A DNA stretch of 64,000 nt from an uncultured Nocardioides sp. (GTDB lineage: Bacteria > Actinomycetota > Actinomycetes > Propionibacteriales > Nocardioidaceae): NCBI RefSeq assembly GCF_947489365.1, contig NZ_CANLDB010000001.1, positions 744,001 through 808,000 on the forward strand, given 5' to 3'. Positions 48,058-57,243 of this stretch are shown one piece after another; positions within the stretch are counted from its first letter, which is position 1, and every line of letters starts with the position of its first letter. The notes below the pieces were generated by a model. It worked only from the letters and a program-made list of their open reading frames with translations, ran no database searches and was not told the DNA's origin. The position numbers were made by a program, and so were the translations under genes.

Positions 48058-48297
48058 GTGGAGATCCTGCTGTGGCTCGTGCCCTCCGTGGCGGTGACGG
48101 TGGTCGCCATGTGCTGGGTCGGCTGGTACGGCCGCGAGGGGCGCGGCGAGGTCGATCGGGAGGTCGCCGTCGCCCGCATGGCGCAGGCGCTGCGCCGCGA
48201 GCACCGGGGCGGGTACGCCGTGCGCCCGGCACCCGCCCGCGACCGCAGCCGGGGGATCGCGGTGCGGCCCTCGCGCACCCCGCCCCCGGGTCGCTGA
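48058..48297 (+). CDS. Small single-pass membrane protein
   Basis: A 79-residue protein with one N-terminal transmembrane helix (ILLWLVPSVAVTVVAMCWVGW) and a basic cytosolic tail (RREHRGGYAVRPAPARDRSRG). TAGCCT (48046-48051) ends 6 bases before GTG 48058, indicating leaderless expression. No family is recognised. It lies just upstream of the PDZ protease and may be functionally linked to it, though nothing in the sequence shows this. Confidence 0.62.
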   Translation: MEILLWLVPSVAVTVVAMCWVGWYGREGRGEVDREVAVARMAQALRREHRGGYAVRPAPARDRSRGIAVRPSRTPPPGR

Positions 48298-48351
48298 GCC
48301 GCACCCACGGTCGCCCGGAGCGCTGTTGTCGGTGTTTGAGAGGCTGACGCC

Positions 48352-49401
48352 ATGAGTCAGCGGACCCTCGCGGGGATTGTGGCGGTACCGCTGCTCGTCG
48401 CGCTCTGGGTCCTCGCGCTCGTCCTGCCCACGCCGGTGGTCACCAACAGGCCCGGCCTGACCGTCGACGTGCTCGCCGCCCCCGACGACCGGGAGACCAT
48501 CCAGGTGCAGGGGGCCAAGACCTACCGCGACGACGGCCAGCTGCGCCTGACGACCGTCTACGTCACCCAGCCCGGCGCCCGCGTCAACCTGTTCGAGGCC
48601 ATGGCTGCCTGGGTCGACCCGCGCGACGCCGTGCTGCCGTACGACGCGGTCTACGCGCCCGAGGAGTCACGTCAGGACTCCGAGGCCGAGTCCGCCGCGC
48701 AGATGGTCTCCTCCCAGGACACCGCGATCGCTGCCGCGCTGACCGAGCTGGACTACGACGTCACGGAGGACGTCGAGGTCCTCGCCGTCACCGCCGACAC
48801 CCCGGCCGACGGCAAGCTCGCCGCCGAGGACCAGCTGCTCGAGATCGACGGTGAGGAGATCGAGACCCCCCAGGACGTCGTCGACGCGGTGACCGCGGCC
48901 GGCTCCGGGGACCCCGTCGAGTTCGTCGTACGGCGCTCCGGCGAGCGGCGCACCGTCGAGGTCACCCCCACCGAGGTCGACGGCAAGCCGCGGATCGGGA
49001 TCCTGCCCGGCGTGGGCTACGAGTTCCCCATCGACGTGTCCATCGAGATCCCCGACTCCATCGGCGGACCCAGCGCCGGCCTCATGTTCTCGCTGGGCAT
49101 CCTCGACACCCTCACCCCCGACTCCCTGACCGGCGGCGAGACCATCGCCGGGACCGGCACCATCACGGCCGAGGGCGAGGTCGGACCCATCGGCGGGATC
49201 CAGCAGAAGATCGTCGCCGCCGAGGGTGACGGGGCCGAGCTGTTCCTCGTCCCTCCCGGCAACTGCGCCGACGCCCTCGAGACCGACGTCGACGACATCC
49301 GACTCGTGCGCGCTGACACCCTGTCCGACGCCCGCGACGCCCTGGCTGCGTGGGTCGCCGACCCCGACGCCGACCTTCCCTCCTGTGAGGACGCCACGTG
49401 A
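48352..49401 (+). CDS. Membrane-anchored PDZ / Lon-type (S16) protease
   Basis: A 349-residue protein with an N-terminal membrane anchor (IVAVPLLVALWVLALVLP), a PDZ domain at about 145-215 (LAVTADTPADGKLAAEDQLLEIDGEEI) and a C-terminal Lon-like domain. The Ser/Lys dyad sits in GGPSAGLMFSL and GGIQQKIVAAEG. It is related to YlbL of Bacillus and Rv3194c (recalled). It probably degrades or processes envelope proteins. Its stop overlaps the PPA1309-family start by 4 bases. Confidence 0.9.
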   Translation: MSQRTLAGIVAVPLLVALWVLALVLPTPVVTNRPGLTVDVLAAPDDRETIQVQGAKTYRDDGQLRLTTVYVTQPGARVNLFEAMAAWVDPRDAVLPYDAVYAPEESRQDSEAESAAQMVSSQDTAIAAALTELDYDVTEDVEVLAVTADTPADGKLAAEDQLLEIDGEEIETPQDVVDAVTAAGSGDPVEFVVRRSGERRTVEVTPTEVDGKPRIGILPGVGYEFPIDVSIEIPDSIGGPSAGLMFSLGILDTLTPDSLTGGETIAGTGTITAEGEVGPIGGIQQKIVAAEGDGAELFLVPPGNCADALETDVDDIRLVRADTLSDARDALAAWVADPDADLPSCEDAT

Positions 49402-50003
49402 GTGACGACGACCTGAGCGACCCCGCCCTCGACACCGCCCTGGTCGGTGACGACCTGGACACCGACCCGGCGCTCGCCGCGGCCGTCCTCGAGATCGAGG
49501 GGCACGTCGCGGGCGCGGGGTGGGACCAGCCCGGCCGGCTGTACGCCCTCGTCGAGACCGCCCGCCTCGTGGAGCGCGAGCCGTCGCTGGCCGTCCAGGC
49601 CGGCCTGGCCGACGCCAGCGCCGACGGGTCGCTGACCCCGATCGAGCAGGACCAGCTCCCGCAGGAGCGCCCGCTGGAGGAGATGCTCGCGGAGATGGCC
49701 TGGCCCGCCGAGGTGGCCGGCTGCGTGGCCGTCGTCGAGCGCCTCGTGCTCCCGCCCGGCGCGGACGACGAGCTGCCCGCCGACCCCGAGGACGCGGAGG
49801 CGTTCGCGCGCTCCCACCCCGACCGCCAGGAGGTCCGCATGGTCGCGGGCGTCACCCGGGCGGGCGCCACCTACTGCGCGCTGCGACTGCGCGCCCACGA
49901 CGACGACACCTCCGTGGTGACGGGGTCCGACCTCGTGCCCGGACTCGTGGAGCTCGTGCGCTCCACCCTGGACGACCGAACCGACGAGGAGCAGGCCCCG
50001 TGA
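49398..50003 (+). CDS. PPA1309 family protein
   Basis: A 201-residue acidic, Cys-poor protein (DPALAAAVLEIEGHVAGAGWDQPGRLYALV; LEEMLAEMAWPAEVAGCVAVVER). It matches a propionibacterial/nocardioid family recalled by the name PPA1309, of unknown function. It is coupled by overlaps to the PDZ protease before it and the UPF0182 protein after it, so the three form an operon. Confidence 0.8.
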   Translation: MSDDDLSDPALDTALVGDDLDTDPALAAAVLEIEGHVAGAGWDQPGRLYALVETARLVEREPSLAVQAGLADASADGSLTPIEQDQLPQERPLEEMLAEMAWPAEVAGCVAVVERLVLPPGADDELPADPEDAEAFARSHPDRQEVRMVAGVTRAGATYCALRLRAHDDDTSVVTGSDLVPGLVELVRSTLDDRTDEEQAP

Positions 50004-53000
50004 GTGACATGTTCGACGACGAGCCCGGCAGGCCGCAGCGCGGCGGCCGGGGCACCGTCACCGCCGGACCCAGCGGGCGCAGCAAGGCGCTGCTGGTCAC
50101 CGGTGCCGTCCTGCTCGTCCTCTTCCTCATCCTGACCGGCCTGTCGTCGTTCTGGACCGAGCGTCTCTGGTTCGTCTCGGTCGACTACGGGTCCGTCTTC
50201 ACCACGCTGCTGCTGACCCGCATCACGCTCTTCGCGGTGTTCGGCCTGGTCATGGCCCTCGTCGTGGCGCTCAACATGTGGCTGGCCTACCGCTACCGGC
50301 CGACGTTCCGCCCGCCGTCGCCGGAGCAGACGAGCCTCGAGCGCTACCGCGAGGCCGTCGCCCCCATGCGCAAGTGGCTGGTGCTGGGCATCGCCCTGCT
50401 CATGGGCGCCTTCGCCGGCACGTCGGCAGCGGGCCAGTGGCGCAACTACCTGCTGTGGCGGAACGGTGGGTCCTTCGACCGGTCCGACCCCTACTTCAGC
50501 CGGGACGTCGGCTTCTTCGTCTTCGACCTGCCCGCCTACCACTACGTCGTCGACTTCGTCATGGCCGCGGCCGTGGTCGGCCTGATGGCCGCCGCCGTCG
50601 TCCACTACCTGTACGGCGGCATCCGCCTGCAGCCCGGCTCGGACCGTCTGTCGGGGGCCGCCCAGGTCCAGCTGTCGGTCCTGCTCGGCGTCTTCGTGCT
50701 CGCCAAGGGCGTCGACTACTGGATCGACCGCTACGACCTGCTGACCGACTCCAGCGGCCTGATCACGGGCATGACGTACACGGCGGAGAACGCCGAGCTG
50801 CCGGCGAAGGAGATCCTCGCGGCGATCGCCGTGATCTGCGCGGTGCTGTTCTTCGTCAACGTCTGGCGCCGGACGTGGATCCTCCCCGGTGTCGGGCTCG
50901 GCCTGCTGCTGCTCTCGGCGGTCCTGCTCGGCCTCGTGTGGCCCGGCCTGGTCCAGCGCTTCCAGGTCACGCCCACCGAGGCGGACCGCGAGGAGCCCTA
51001 CATCCAGGCGAACATCGACGCCACCCGGGACGCCTACCAGCTCGAGGACACGGTGGTCGAGCCGTACACCGCGGAGTCGGACGTGGCGGGCGAGCAGCTC
51101 GCCGCCGCCGCGATCGGCGCCGAGGGCATCCGTCTGGTCGACCCGGCCGTGGTGCCGCCGACCTTCGAGCAGAGCCAGCAGGTGCGCGGCTACTACAGCG
51201 TGCCTCCGGTCCTCGACGTCGACCGCTACCCGGTCAACGGCATCGAGCGCGACATGGTCCTGGGCGTCCGCGAGCTCAACCAGGCCGGCATCAGCGAGGG
51301 CAGCCAGAACTGGCAGAACCTCCACACGGTCTACACGCACGGGTACGGCGTGATCGCGGCCTTCGGCAACCAGCGCCCCGCGTCGAACGACGAGGCCATC
51401 AGCGGTGCCTCCTCCGGGGACGGCCTGGCCTTCGCCGAGCAGGACCTGCCGCCCCGCGGCGAACTGACCGACCAGAGCCCGGACGGCTACGAGGGCCGCA
51501 TCTACTTCGGCGAGAACTCGCCGTCGTACTCGATCGTGGGCAAGGCGTCCGAGGACGCCGACGACGTGGAGCTCGACCTGCCGAGCGGCACCGAGAGCAG
51601 CGACGGCTCCGACGCCACCAACACCTACGACGGCGCCGATGGCGTCTCGGTCGGCAACCTGTTCAACAAGCTGCTGTACGCCGTGAAGTTCGGCGAGCCG
51701 AACATCGTGCTGTCGGGCCGGGTCAACGAGAACTCGAAGATCCTGTACGACCGCGACCCCGCCCTGCGGGTCGAGAAGGTCGCGCCGTGGTTGACGGTCG
51801 ACTCCGACCCCTTCCCGGCGGTCATCGACGGCCGGGTGCAGTGGATCCTCGACGGCTACACCCTCTCCGACCGCTTCCCGCAGTCGGAGAAGGAGTCGTT
51901 CGACGAGATGACGGACGACTCGTTGGCCAACGACAACCAGTTCCAGACCCTGCCGACCGACGAGGTCAACTACATCCGCAACGCGGTGAAGGCCACGGTC
52001 GACGCCTACGACGGCACGGTCAGGCTGTACGCCTGGGACGAGTCCGACCCCATGCTCGACGCGTGGATGTCGGCGTTCCCGGACACGGTCGAGCCGCGGT
52101 CCGCGATCTCCGACGAGCTCATGGACCACCTGCGCTACCCCGAGGACATGTTCAAGGCGCAGCGCTACCAGCTCGCGCCGTACCACGTGACCGACGCCAG
52201 CGACTTCTACGAGGCCAACGACCGGTGGGAGGTCCCGGCCGACCCCAACGACGGTCGCTTCCTCCAGCCGCCGTACCGCCTCTCGCTGCCGCAGGAGGAC
52301 GGGGCGGACGACGTGTTCTCCCTGACCTCGGTCTACACCCCGGTGAACCGCGAGAACCTCGCCTCGTTCGTGTCGGTGGACGCCGACGCGGCCGAGGACG
52401 AGTACGGGACCATCCGGATCCGCCGTCTGCCGTCCACCAGCCAGGTGCCGGGACCCGCGCAGATCGCCAACGCGATCGGCTCCGACACCGGCGTCACGGC
52501 CCTGACCCTGCCGCTGGAGAACAGCGGCGCCACGGTCGTGCGGGGCAACCTGCTGACCGTCCCCGTCGCCGGGCAGCTGCTGTACGTCCAGCCGATCTAC
52601 GCCCTGCGGTCCGCGGGCGAGGGCAACTTCCCGGTGCTGCGGTACGTCGCCGTGTCGTTCGGCCAGGACTCGGTCGGTGTCGGTGAGACGCTCGGTGAGG
52701 CGCTGTACGACGTCCTCAGCCTGCCGGGCGACCCGCCGGACACGCAGGACGACCCCGGCGGTGAGGACCCGGGCGGCCAGGATCCGCAGGAGGGCAACGC
52801 CGGTGGTGGCGGCGGGGAGCCGACGGGCACGGTCAACGAGCAGATCCGTGACCTGCTCGACCAGGCGGACCAGGCCTTCACCGACGCCCAGGAGGCCCTC
52901 GACGCGGGGGACCTCCAGGGCTACCAGGACGCCAACGACAACGCCCAGGACCTGATCGAGCAGGCCATCGAGCTGTCCGAGGGCGGCGGAGGCGGCACCG

Positions 53001-53059
53001 ACGGCGCTGCTGGCGGCTCGACCGACGGCGCCACAGGCGGGGGAGACGCCGAGAACTGA
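50000..53059 (+). CDS. UPF0182 family integral membrane protein
   Basis: A 1019-residue protein. About seven transmembrane helices lie in the first 330 residues (LLVTGAVLLVLFLILTGLSSF, LLLTRITLFAVFGLVMALVVAL, LVLGIALLMGAFAGT and others). A large extracytoplasmic domain follows, with typical UPF0182 stretches (NWQNLHTVYTHGYGVIAAFG; PSYSIVG; KILYDRDPALRVEKVAPWLT). The final 100 residues are an acidic, Gly-rich tail with a helical stretch (RDLLDQADQAFTDAQEALDAG). Function unknown. It corresponds to Rv3193c (recalled). GTG 50000 overlaps the preceding stop. Confidence 0.92.
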   Translation: MSDMFDDEPGRPQRGGRGTVTAGPSGRSKALLVTGAVLLVLFLILTGLSSFWTERLWFVSVDYGSVFTTLLLTRITLFAVFGLVMALVVALNMWLAYRYRPTFRPPSPEQTSLERYREAVAPMRKWLVLGIALLMGAFAGTSAAGQWRNYLLWRNGGSFDRSDPYFSRDVGFFVFDLPAYHYVVDFVMAAAVVGLMAAAVVHYLYGGIRLQPGSDRLSGAAQVQLSVLLGVFVLAKGVDYWIDRYDLLTDSSGLITGMTYTAENAELPAKEILAAIAVICAVLFFVNVWRRTWILPGVGLGLLLLSAVLLGLVWPGLVQRFQVTPTEADREEPYIQANIDATRDAYQLEDTVVEPYTAESDVAGEQLAAAAIGAEGIRLVDPAVVPPTFEQSQQVRGYYSVPPVLDVDRYPVNGIERDMVLGVRELNQAGISEGSQNWQNLHTVYTHGYGVIAAFGNQRPASNDEAISGASSGDGLAFAEQDLPPRGELTDQSPDGYEGRIYFGENSPSYSIVGKASEDADDVELDLPSGTESSDGSDATNTYDGADGVSVGNLFNKLLYAVKFGEPNIVLSGRVNENSKILYDRDPALRVEKVAPWLTVDSDPFPAVIDGRVQWILDGYTLSDRFPQSEKESFDEMTDDSLANDNQFQTLPTDEVNYIRNAVKATVDAYDGTVRLYAWDESDPMLDAWMSAFPDTVEPRSAISDELMDHLRYPEDMFKAQRYQLAPYHVTDASDFYEANDRWEVPADPNDGRFLQPPYRLSLPQEDGADDVFSLTSVYTPVNRENLASFVSVDADAAEDEYGTIRIRRLPSTSQVPGPAQIANAIGSDTGVTALTLPLENSGATVVRGNLLTVPVAGQLLYVQPIYALRSAGEGNFPVLRYVAVSFGQDSVGVGETLGEALYDVLSLPGDPPDTQDDPGGEDPGGQDPQEGNAGGGGGEPTGTVNEQIRDLLDQADQAFTDAQEALDAGDLQGYQDANDNAQDLIEQAIELSEGGGGGTDGAAGGSTDGATGGGDAEN

Positions 53060-53156
53060 TCAGCGGCTGTGCTCGACGCCCCGGATCCGGTCCACCCCGT
53101 GGATCAGGTCCGGGGCACTGTCGTTCCGGGCTGGTCGCGCCGGCGACGACCCCGAT

Positions 53157-53186
53157 TTGAGGCCCCCGGACCCCGTGACGTAGTGT
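53157..53186 (+). promoter_or_regulatory. tRNA-fMet promoter
   Basis: TTGAGG (53157-53162) and TAGTGT (53181-53186) stand 18 bases apart, 12 bases before the mature tRNA. This is the clearest sigma-A-type promoter in the region. Confidence 0.6.
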
Positions 53187-53198
53187 TCTGTTCACCGA

Positions 53199-53275
53199 CG
53201 CGGGGTGGAGCAGCTCGGTAGCTCGCTGGGCTCATAACCCAGAGGTCGCAGGTTCAAATCCTGCCCCCGCTACCA
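53199..53275 (+). tRNA. Initiator tRNA-fMet (CAT)
   Basis: A complete cloverleaf with an encoded CCA (53273-53275). The anticodon loop is CTCATAA, with three consecutive G-C pairs (GGG/CCC) at the base of the anticodon stem. The first base C1 faces U72 without pairing (acceptor arms CGCGGGG and CCCCGCT). The unpaired 1-72 position and the GGG/CCC pairs are the identity marks of initiator tRNA, so this is not elongator tRNA-Met. The T loop is TTCAAAT. Confidence 0.95.
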
Positions 53276-53280
53276 CGACG

Positions 53281-53314
53281 AACCGCCTCCGGAAATCTTC
53301 CGGGGGCGGTTTCG
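53281..53314 (+). terminator. Terminator after tRNA-fMet
   Basis: AACCGCC.CCGGAA and TTCCGG..GGCGGTT pair around an ATC loop, followed by TTCGTCATT. The hairpin starts 6 bases after the tRNA CCA end. Confidence 0.75.
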
Positions 53315-53346
53315 TCATTCTCGAGCAGCGTGGTTGGCTTTCGCCC

Positions 53347-54735
53347 GTGACGAGGACGATCGAGGCCGACTACCTGGTGGTCGGGGCCGGCGCGATGGGC
53401 ATGGGCTTCACGGACGCGCTCGTGGAGCACGACCCCGACGCGCGCGTGGTGATGGTCGACCGCCGTGACGGGCCCGGCGGCCACTGGCGGGCGGCGTACC
53501 CCTTCGTGCGGCTGCACCAGGCCTCCCAGTTCTACGGCGTCCAGTCGACGGTGCTCGGCGGCCGCATCCAGGAGTCCGGCCCCGAGGCGGGTCTGCACGA
53601 GCGCGCCGACCGGGCGACGATCCTCGGCTACTACGACGACGTGCTCGCGCGGATGCGCGCCACCGGCCGCGTCGAGCTGCTGAGGGGCCACGAGGTCGAC
53701 GGCCGCACCGTGGTCTCGCGCGAGACCGGGGAGCGCCTCGCGGTGCCGGAGCACTGCCGGGTCGTGGACGCGCGCTACCTCGCCCCCGAGGTGCCGGCGG
53801 AGGTGCCGCCGCGGTTCGCGGTCGACGGCGCCCGGGTGGTGCCGGTCGGCGACCTGCCGGGCGTCGAGGACGACCCGAGCCGGTACGTCGTGGTCGGCTC
53901 GGGCAAGACCGCCACCGACGCGATCGTGTGGCTGACGGACGCCGAGGTCGGCCGGGGGATCGACCCCGACCGCATCACCTGGGTGCGTCCCCGCGACCCC
54001 TGGATGCTCGACCGGGCGGTCGTGCAGCCCGACCCCGTCGTCTACCTCGGGATGGTCGCGGAGATGATGCGCCTCGCGGGCGACGCCGACGACCTCGACC
54101 GCCTCTTCCTCGACCTCGAGGACGCCGGGATCATGATGCGCCTCGACCCCGGTTCGACCCCGACGATGGCGAAGGCCCCGACGCTGGGCCGCTGGGAGCT
54201 CGAGCGGCTGCGGCAGGTCGAGGACGTCGTCCGACTGGGCCGCGTCGTGAGCGCCGGCAGGGGTCGGCTGGACCTGCAGGAGGGGTCAGTCACGACCGCC
54301 CCCGACGCCCTCGTGGTCAACTGCGCCGCCGACGGCCTCAGGAACCGCCCGCTGGTGCCGATCTGGGGCGAGGACGTCGTCACGCTGCAGCCGATCCGCG
54401 CCGGCTTCCCCTGCTTCGCGGCAGGTCTCGCGGGCTACGTCGAGGCCACCCGCGACGACGACGCCACCAAGAACCGGCTCTGCCCGCCGTCCTCGTTCGG
54501 CAACTCGCTGACCGACTGGGCCGCGATGCAGGTGCGCGGCTTCCGCGCCTCCGCGGCCTTCGGCTCCGAGCCCGACATCAAGGCGTGGGCCGACCGCGTC
54601 GCGATCAACCCCTCCCGCGTCCCGCCCGAGCACCCCGGTTCGCCCGAGCTCGACGCCGCCCGCGAACGCCTGGCCGCCCACGTCGGCCCGGGGCTGGAGC
54701 GGCTCGCGGCGCTGAGCGGCGAACCGGCGTCCTGA
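53347..54735 (+). CDS. FAD/NAD(P)-binding oxidoreductase (flavin-monooxygenase-like)
   Basis: A 462-residue protein with an N-terminal dinucleotide loop (YLVVGAGAMGMGFTDAL), FAD-contact VMVDRRDGPGGHWRAAYPFVRLHQAS and a second dinucleotide loop near residue 185 (YVVVGSGKTATDAIVWL). This two-loop layout fits class B flavin monooxygenases or related NAD(P)H oxidoreductases. The substrate is unknown. GTG 53347 is used; the tRNA terminator separates it from the tRNA unit. Confidence 0.8.
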   Translation: MTRTIEADYLVVGAGAMGMGFTDALVEHDPDARVVMVDRRDGPGGHWRAAYPFVRLHQASQFYGVQSTVLGGRIQESGPEAGLHERADRATILGYYDDVLARMRATGRVELLRGHEVDGRTVVSRETGERLAVPEHCRVVDARYLAPEVPAEVPPRFAVDGARVVPVGDLPGVEDDPSRYVVVGSGKTATDAIVWLTDAEVGRGIDPDRITWVRPRDPWMLDRAVVQPDPVVYLGMVAEMMRLAGDADDLDRLFLDLEDAGIMMRLDPGSTPTMAKAPTLGRWELERLRQVEDVVRLGRVVSAGRGRLDLQEGSVTTAPDALVVNCAADGLRNRPLVPIWGEDVVTLQPIRAGFPCFAAGLAGYVEATRDDDATKNRLCPPSSFGNSLTDWAAMQVRGFRASAAFGSEPDIKAWADRVAINPSRVPPEHPGSPELDAARERLAAHVGPGLERLAALSGEPAS

Positions 54736-54748
54736 CGGCGTCCGACGG

Positions 54749-55234
54749 TCAGGGGCGCTCCCGTCGTCCCGGATCGTCGCCATCGTCCCCGTCGTGGCGC
54801 CGGCGCCGCCCGATCCCCGCGTTGGCCGCGAAGCCCACCGCCGCGGCACCCAACCCGAGCGCGAACTTCCAGACGTCGTCGTTGGTGTGGGAGACGGCGA
54901 CGAGCCCACCTCCGGCGGCCAGTCCGGCCGGAGCGAGGACGAGGGCACGGACCGGGCGCAGTCCCCAGGCGCGGGCCACGGCCGCTCGCCAGGTCGAGCG
55001 CGGCGACCGTGCCGACCCCGCCGATGCCGGCTCGGCCGGCAGGTCCAGCAGCAGTGCCGCGAGGTCGTCCGCCGTCGACGCGGTCAGCGCGAGGCGCTGA
55101 CGTCGGTCGAGCTCGTCGAGGGTGAGGCGCCCGCGCACGTGGTGCTCGGCCAGCACGTCGACGCACGCGTCGCGCTCCGCGTCACCGATGCGCATCGCCG
55201 GCGGTCCGGCGACCGCGTCCTTCGTCTGTCCCAT
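54749..55234 (-). CDS. DUF1707 domain membrane protein
   Basis: A 161-residue protein. The N-terminal 55 residues (MRIGDAERDACVDVLAEHHVRGRLTLDELDRR, then TADDLAALLLDLP) are the DUF1707 (SHOCT-like) module. Two hydrophobic segments follow (ALVLAPAGLAAGGGLVAV; ALGLGAAAVGFAANAGIG), and the C-terminus is charged. The family is common in actinobacteria and of unknown function. It converges closely (13 bases) on the flavoprotein gene. Confidence 0.85.
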   Translation of the reverse strand: MGQTKDAVAGPPAMRIGDAERDACVDVLAEHHVRGRLTLDELDRRQRLALTASTADDLAALLLDLPAEPASAGSARSPRSTWRAAVARAWGLRPVRALVLAPAGLAAGGGLVAVSHTNDDVWKFALGLGAAAVGFAANAGIGRRRRHDGDDGDDPGRRERP

Positions 55235-55299
55235 GCTGGATGCTCGCACGTCGCGGGGCGGGATCGCCGTACCGCGGAGCGCGGGTCCCGCGCTGCGTC

Positions 55300-56058
55300 C
55301 TAGAGCTGGATGCCGCGCGTCAGCGCGCCGTCCACGACGAGGTTGGTGCCGCTGATGCGGCGGGCGGCACGGCTGGCGAGGAAGACGACCGGGGCCGCGA
55401 CCTCCTCCGGCGTGCCCATCTGACCGGTCGGGTTCAGCCCCAGCGCGGTCGAGTAGAGGTCGGGGTCGCCGGACTCGATGCCGGCCCACACGCCGCCCTC
55501 GAAGTAGGTGTTGCCGGGGGAGACCGTGTTGGCGCGGATCCCCTTCTCGGCGAGCTGCAGGGCGAGGCCGTGGACGTAGCCGATGATCGCGGTCTTGGCG
55601 GTGCCGTACGGGCCCGAGGCGAAGTCCGACTCCCGGCCGGACACGCTCGAGACCGCGATGATCGAGCCGGCGTCGCTGCGCTGGAGGTGGGGCATCGCGG
55701 CCCGGACGAGGCGGACCGTGTGCATGACGTCGACGTTCAGGCTGGCCTCCCAGTTCTCCTCGGTGTCGGGGATCGCCAGTGCGCTGACATTGGCCACGAC
55801 GACGTCGATGCCGCCGAGGGCCCCGGCGCTGGCCTCGACCCAGGCGGCGAGCGCGGCGGCGTCGCCGACGTCGACGCTCGTGCCGTACGTCGTCCCGCGG
55901 GCGGCGAGGACCTCCGAGGCGGTGCGGACGTCGTCGGCGTTGCGGGCGCAGAAGGCGACGTGGGCGCCCTCGTCGAGGAACGCCTCGACGACCGCGCGGC
56001 CGATGCCGCGGGTGCCGCCGGTGACGAGGACGCGGGTGCCGTGCAGCTGCAGGTCCAT
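55300..56058 (-). CDS. SDR family oxidoreductase
   Basis: A 252-residue SDR: RVLVTGGTRGIGRAVV, VVVANVSALAI, IIAVSSVSGRES (Ser), GPYGTAKTAII (Tyr/Lys) and GTNLVVDGALTRGI at the C-terminus. It lies downstream of the acetamidase gene on the same strand, 48 bases apart, and may be in one transcript. It could act in the aromatic-acid route of the neighbouring operon, but this is conjecture. Confidence 0.88.
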   Translation of the reverse strand: MDLQLHGTRVLVTGGTRGIGRAVVEAFLDEGAHVAFCARNADDVRTASEVLAARGTTYGTSVDVGDAAALAAWVEASAGALGGIDVVVANVSALAIPDTEENWEASLNVDVMHTVRLVRAAMPHLQRSDAGSIIAVSSVSGRESDFASGPYGTAKTAIIGYVHGLALQLAEKGIRANTVSPGNTYFEGGVWAGIESGDPDLYSTALGLNPTGQMGTPEEVAAPVVFLASRAARRISGTNLVVDGALTRGIQL

Positions 56059-56106
56059 GGTGGGGCCTTTCGGGGGAGGGGCGGGGAGCGGAGACGGAGG
56101 GCGGGG

Positions 56107-57114
56107 TCAGACCGAGCCGAGGCTGCGCGCCCGGGTGCGCAGGTCGGCGTGGAGGCCGTCGTACGGGTTCACGGGCGGGAGCAGCGAGGTCGCGGCCTTC
56201 ACCACGACGCTGTAGTTGGCGTCGACGACGTTGGCGATCGGGGCGCGGGCGACCTGGGAGAGCAGCTGGTAGGAGTCCATGGTGTGCAGGCCGGACAGCT
56301 CCGCGACCCAGCCCACGAGGTCGGCGTTGGCGATGCGCCAGGAGTCCTCCAGCGGCCGGCTGGAGCCGATGACCATGAGCTGGTCGTCGTCCTGCAGACG
56401 CGGCCAGCCGGGGGCGCCGCCCTTGACCAGCTCGACGATGAGCGTGGTGGTCATCGCGCCCTCGACGGCGGTGCCGCAGGCCTCGCCCTCGCCCTGGCGG
56501 TAGTGACCGTCGCCGATCGAGAACATCGCGCCCTCGACGTTCACCCCGAGGAAGCAGGTCGTCCCGGCCCGCATCTCGGGCGTGTCGGTGTTGCCGCCGA
56601 ACCGGTCGGGCACCAGCGACGAGCGCACCTCACCGCCCGCCGGGGCGACCCCGACGGTGCCCAGCATCGGCTCCAGCGGCAGCTCGAGGCGGTGCTCGGA
56701 GTGCCGCGCGGCGAACCCCACCGTGCCGCGCTCCCGGTCCAGCTCGTAGATCCAGGTCGTGTCCGGCAGGGCCGGCTGCAGGGAGACCGTGCGGTCGGTG
56801 CTGGTCATGCCGCCGAAGAACGGGATCGCGGCCGAGGCGCCGAAGTCCCGGGCGGGCTCGAGGGCGACCAGGTGCAGCGCGAGCGTGTCGCCGGGCTCGG
56901 CGCCCTCGACGTAGAAGGGCCCCGACTGCGGGTTGACGAACCGCAGGTCGACCTTCTCCGCGGACAGGTCGTCGACGCTGCGCAGGGCGCCGCCGAAGGC
57001 GTCGTCCGACCAGATCCGCAGGACGCTGCCGGGCGTCACCCGCATCACGGGCGCGGCCCCGCCGAACGTGTAGGTGTACTGCTCGCGGGTGGGCACGTAC
57101 TCGATGACGTCCAT
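56107..57114 (-). CDS. Acetamidase/formamidase family protein
   Basis: A 335-residue protein with family motifs GPFYVEGAEPGDTLALHLV, RFGGNTDTPEMRAGTTCFLGVNVEGAMFSIGDGH and a C-terminal MDSYQLLSQVARAPIANVVD. Members hydrolyse short amides to the acid and ammonia. It could release nitrogen, but the true substrate is unknown. TAGGTT ends 5 bases before ATG 57114, close to the leaderless pattern. It is divergent from a secreted protein gene. Confidence 0.87.
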   Translation of the reverse strand: MDVIEYVPTREQYTYTFGGAAPVMRVTPGSVLRIWSDDAFGGALRSVDDLSAEKVDLRFVNPQSGPFYVEGAEPGDTLALHLVALEPARDFGASAAIPFFGGMTSTDRTVSLQPALPDTTWIYELDRERGTVGFAARHSEHRLELPLEPMLGTVGVAPAGGEVRSSLVPDRFGGNTDTPEMRAGTTCFLGVNVEGAMFSIGDGHYRQGEGEACGTAVEGAMTTTLIVELVKGGAPGWPRLQDDDQLMVIGSSRPLEDSWRIANADLVGWVAELSGLHTMDSYQLLSQVARAPIANVVDANYSVVVKAATSLLPPVNPYDGLHADLRTRARSLGSV

Positions 57115-57147
57115 GCCCGAACCTACCGCGCGCGGTGGACGGGTGGG

Positions 57148-57159
57148 GGTCCTAGGACC
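57148..57159. promoter_or_regulatory. Perfect 12-bp palindrome in a divergent gap
   Basis: GGTCCTAGGACC lies between the divergent acetamidase and secreted-protein genes. It is an operator candidate; no matching regulator is identified. An imperfect CGGACAACTGTCGG palindrome follows 3 bases later. Confidence 0.35.
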
Positions 57160-57243
57160 ATCGGACAACTGTCGGACGGACGGATCCGCGACCAGCATGG
57201 GTGACACGTCGACCACCGACGTCCACCCACACTGGAGGACCCC

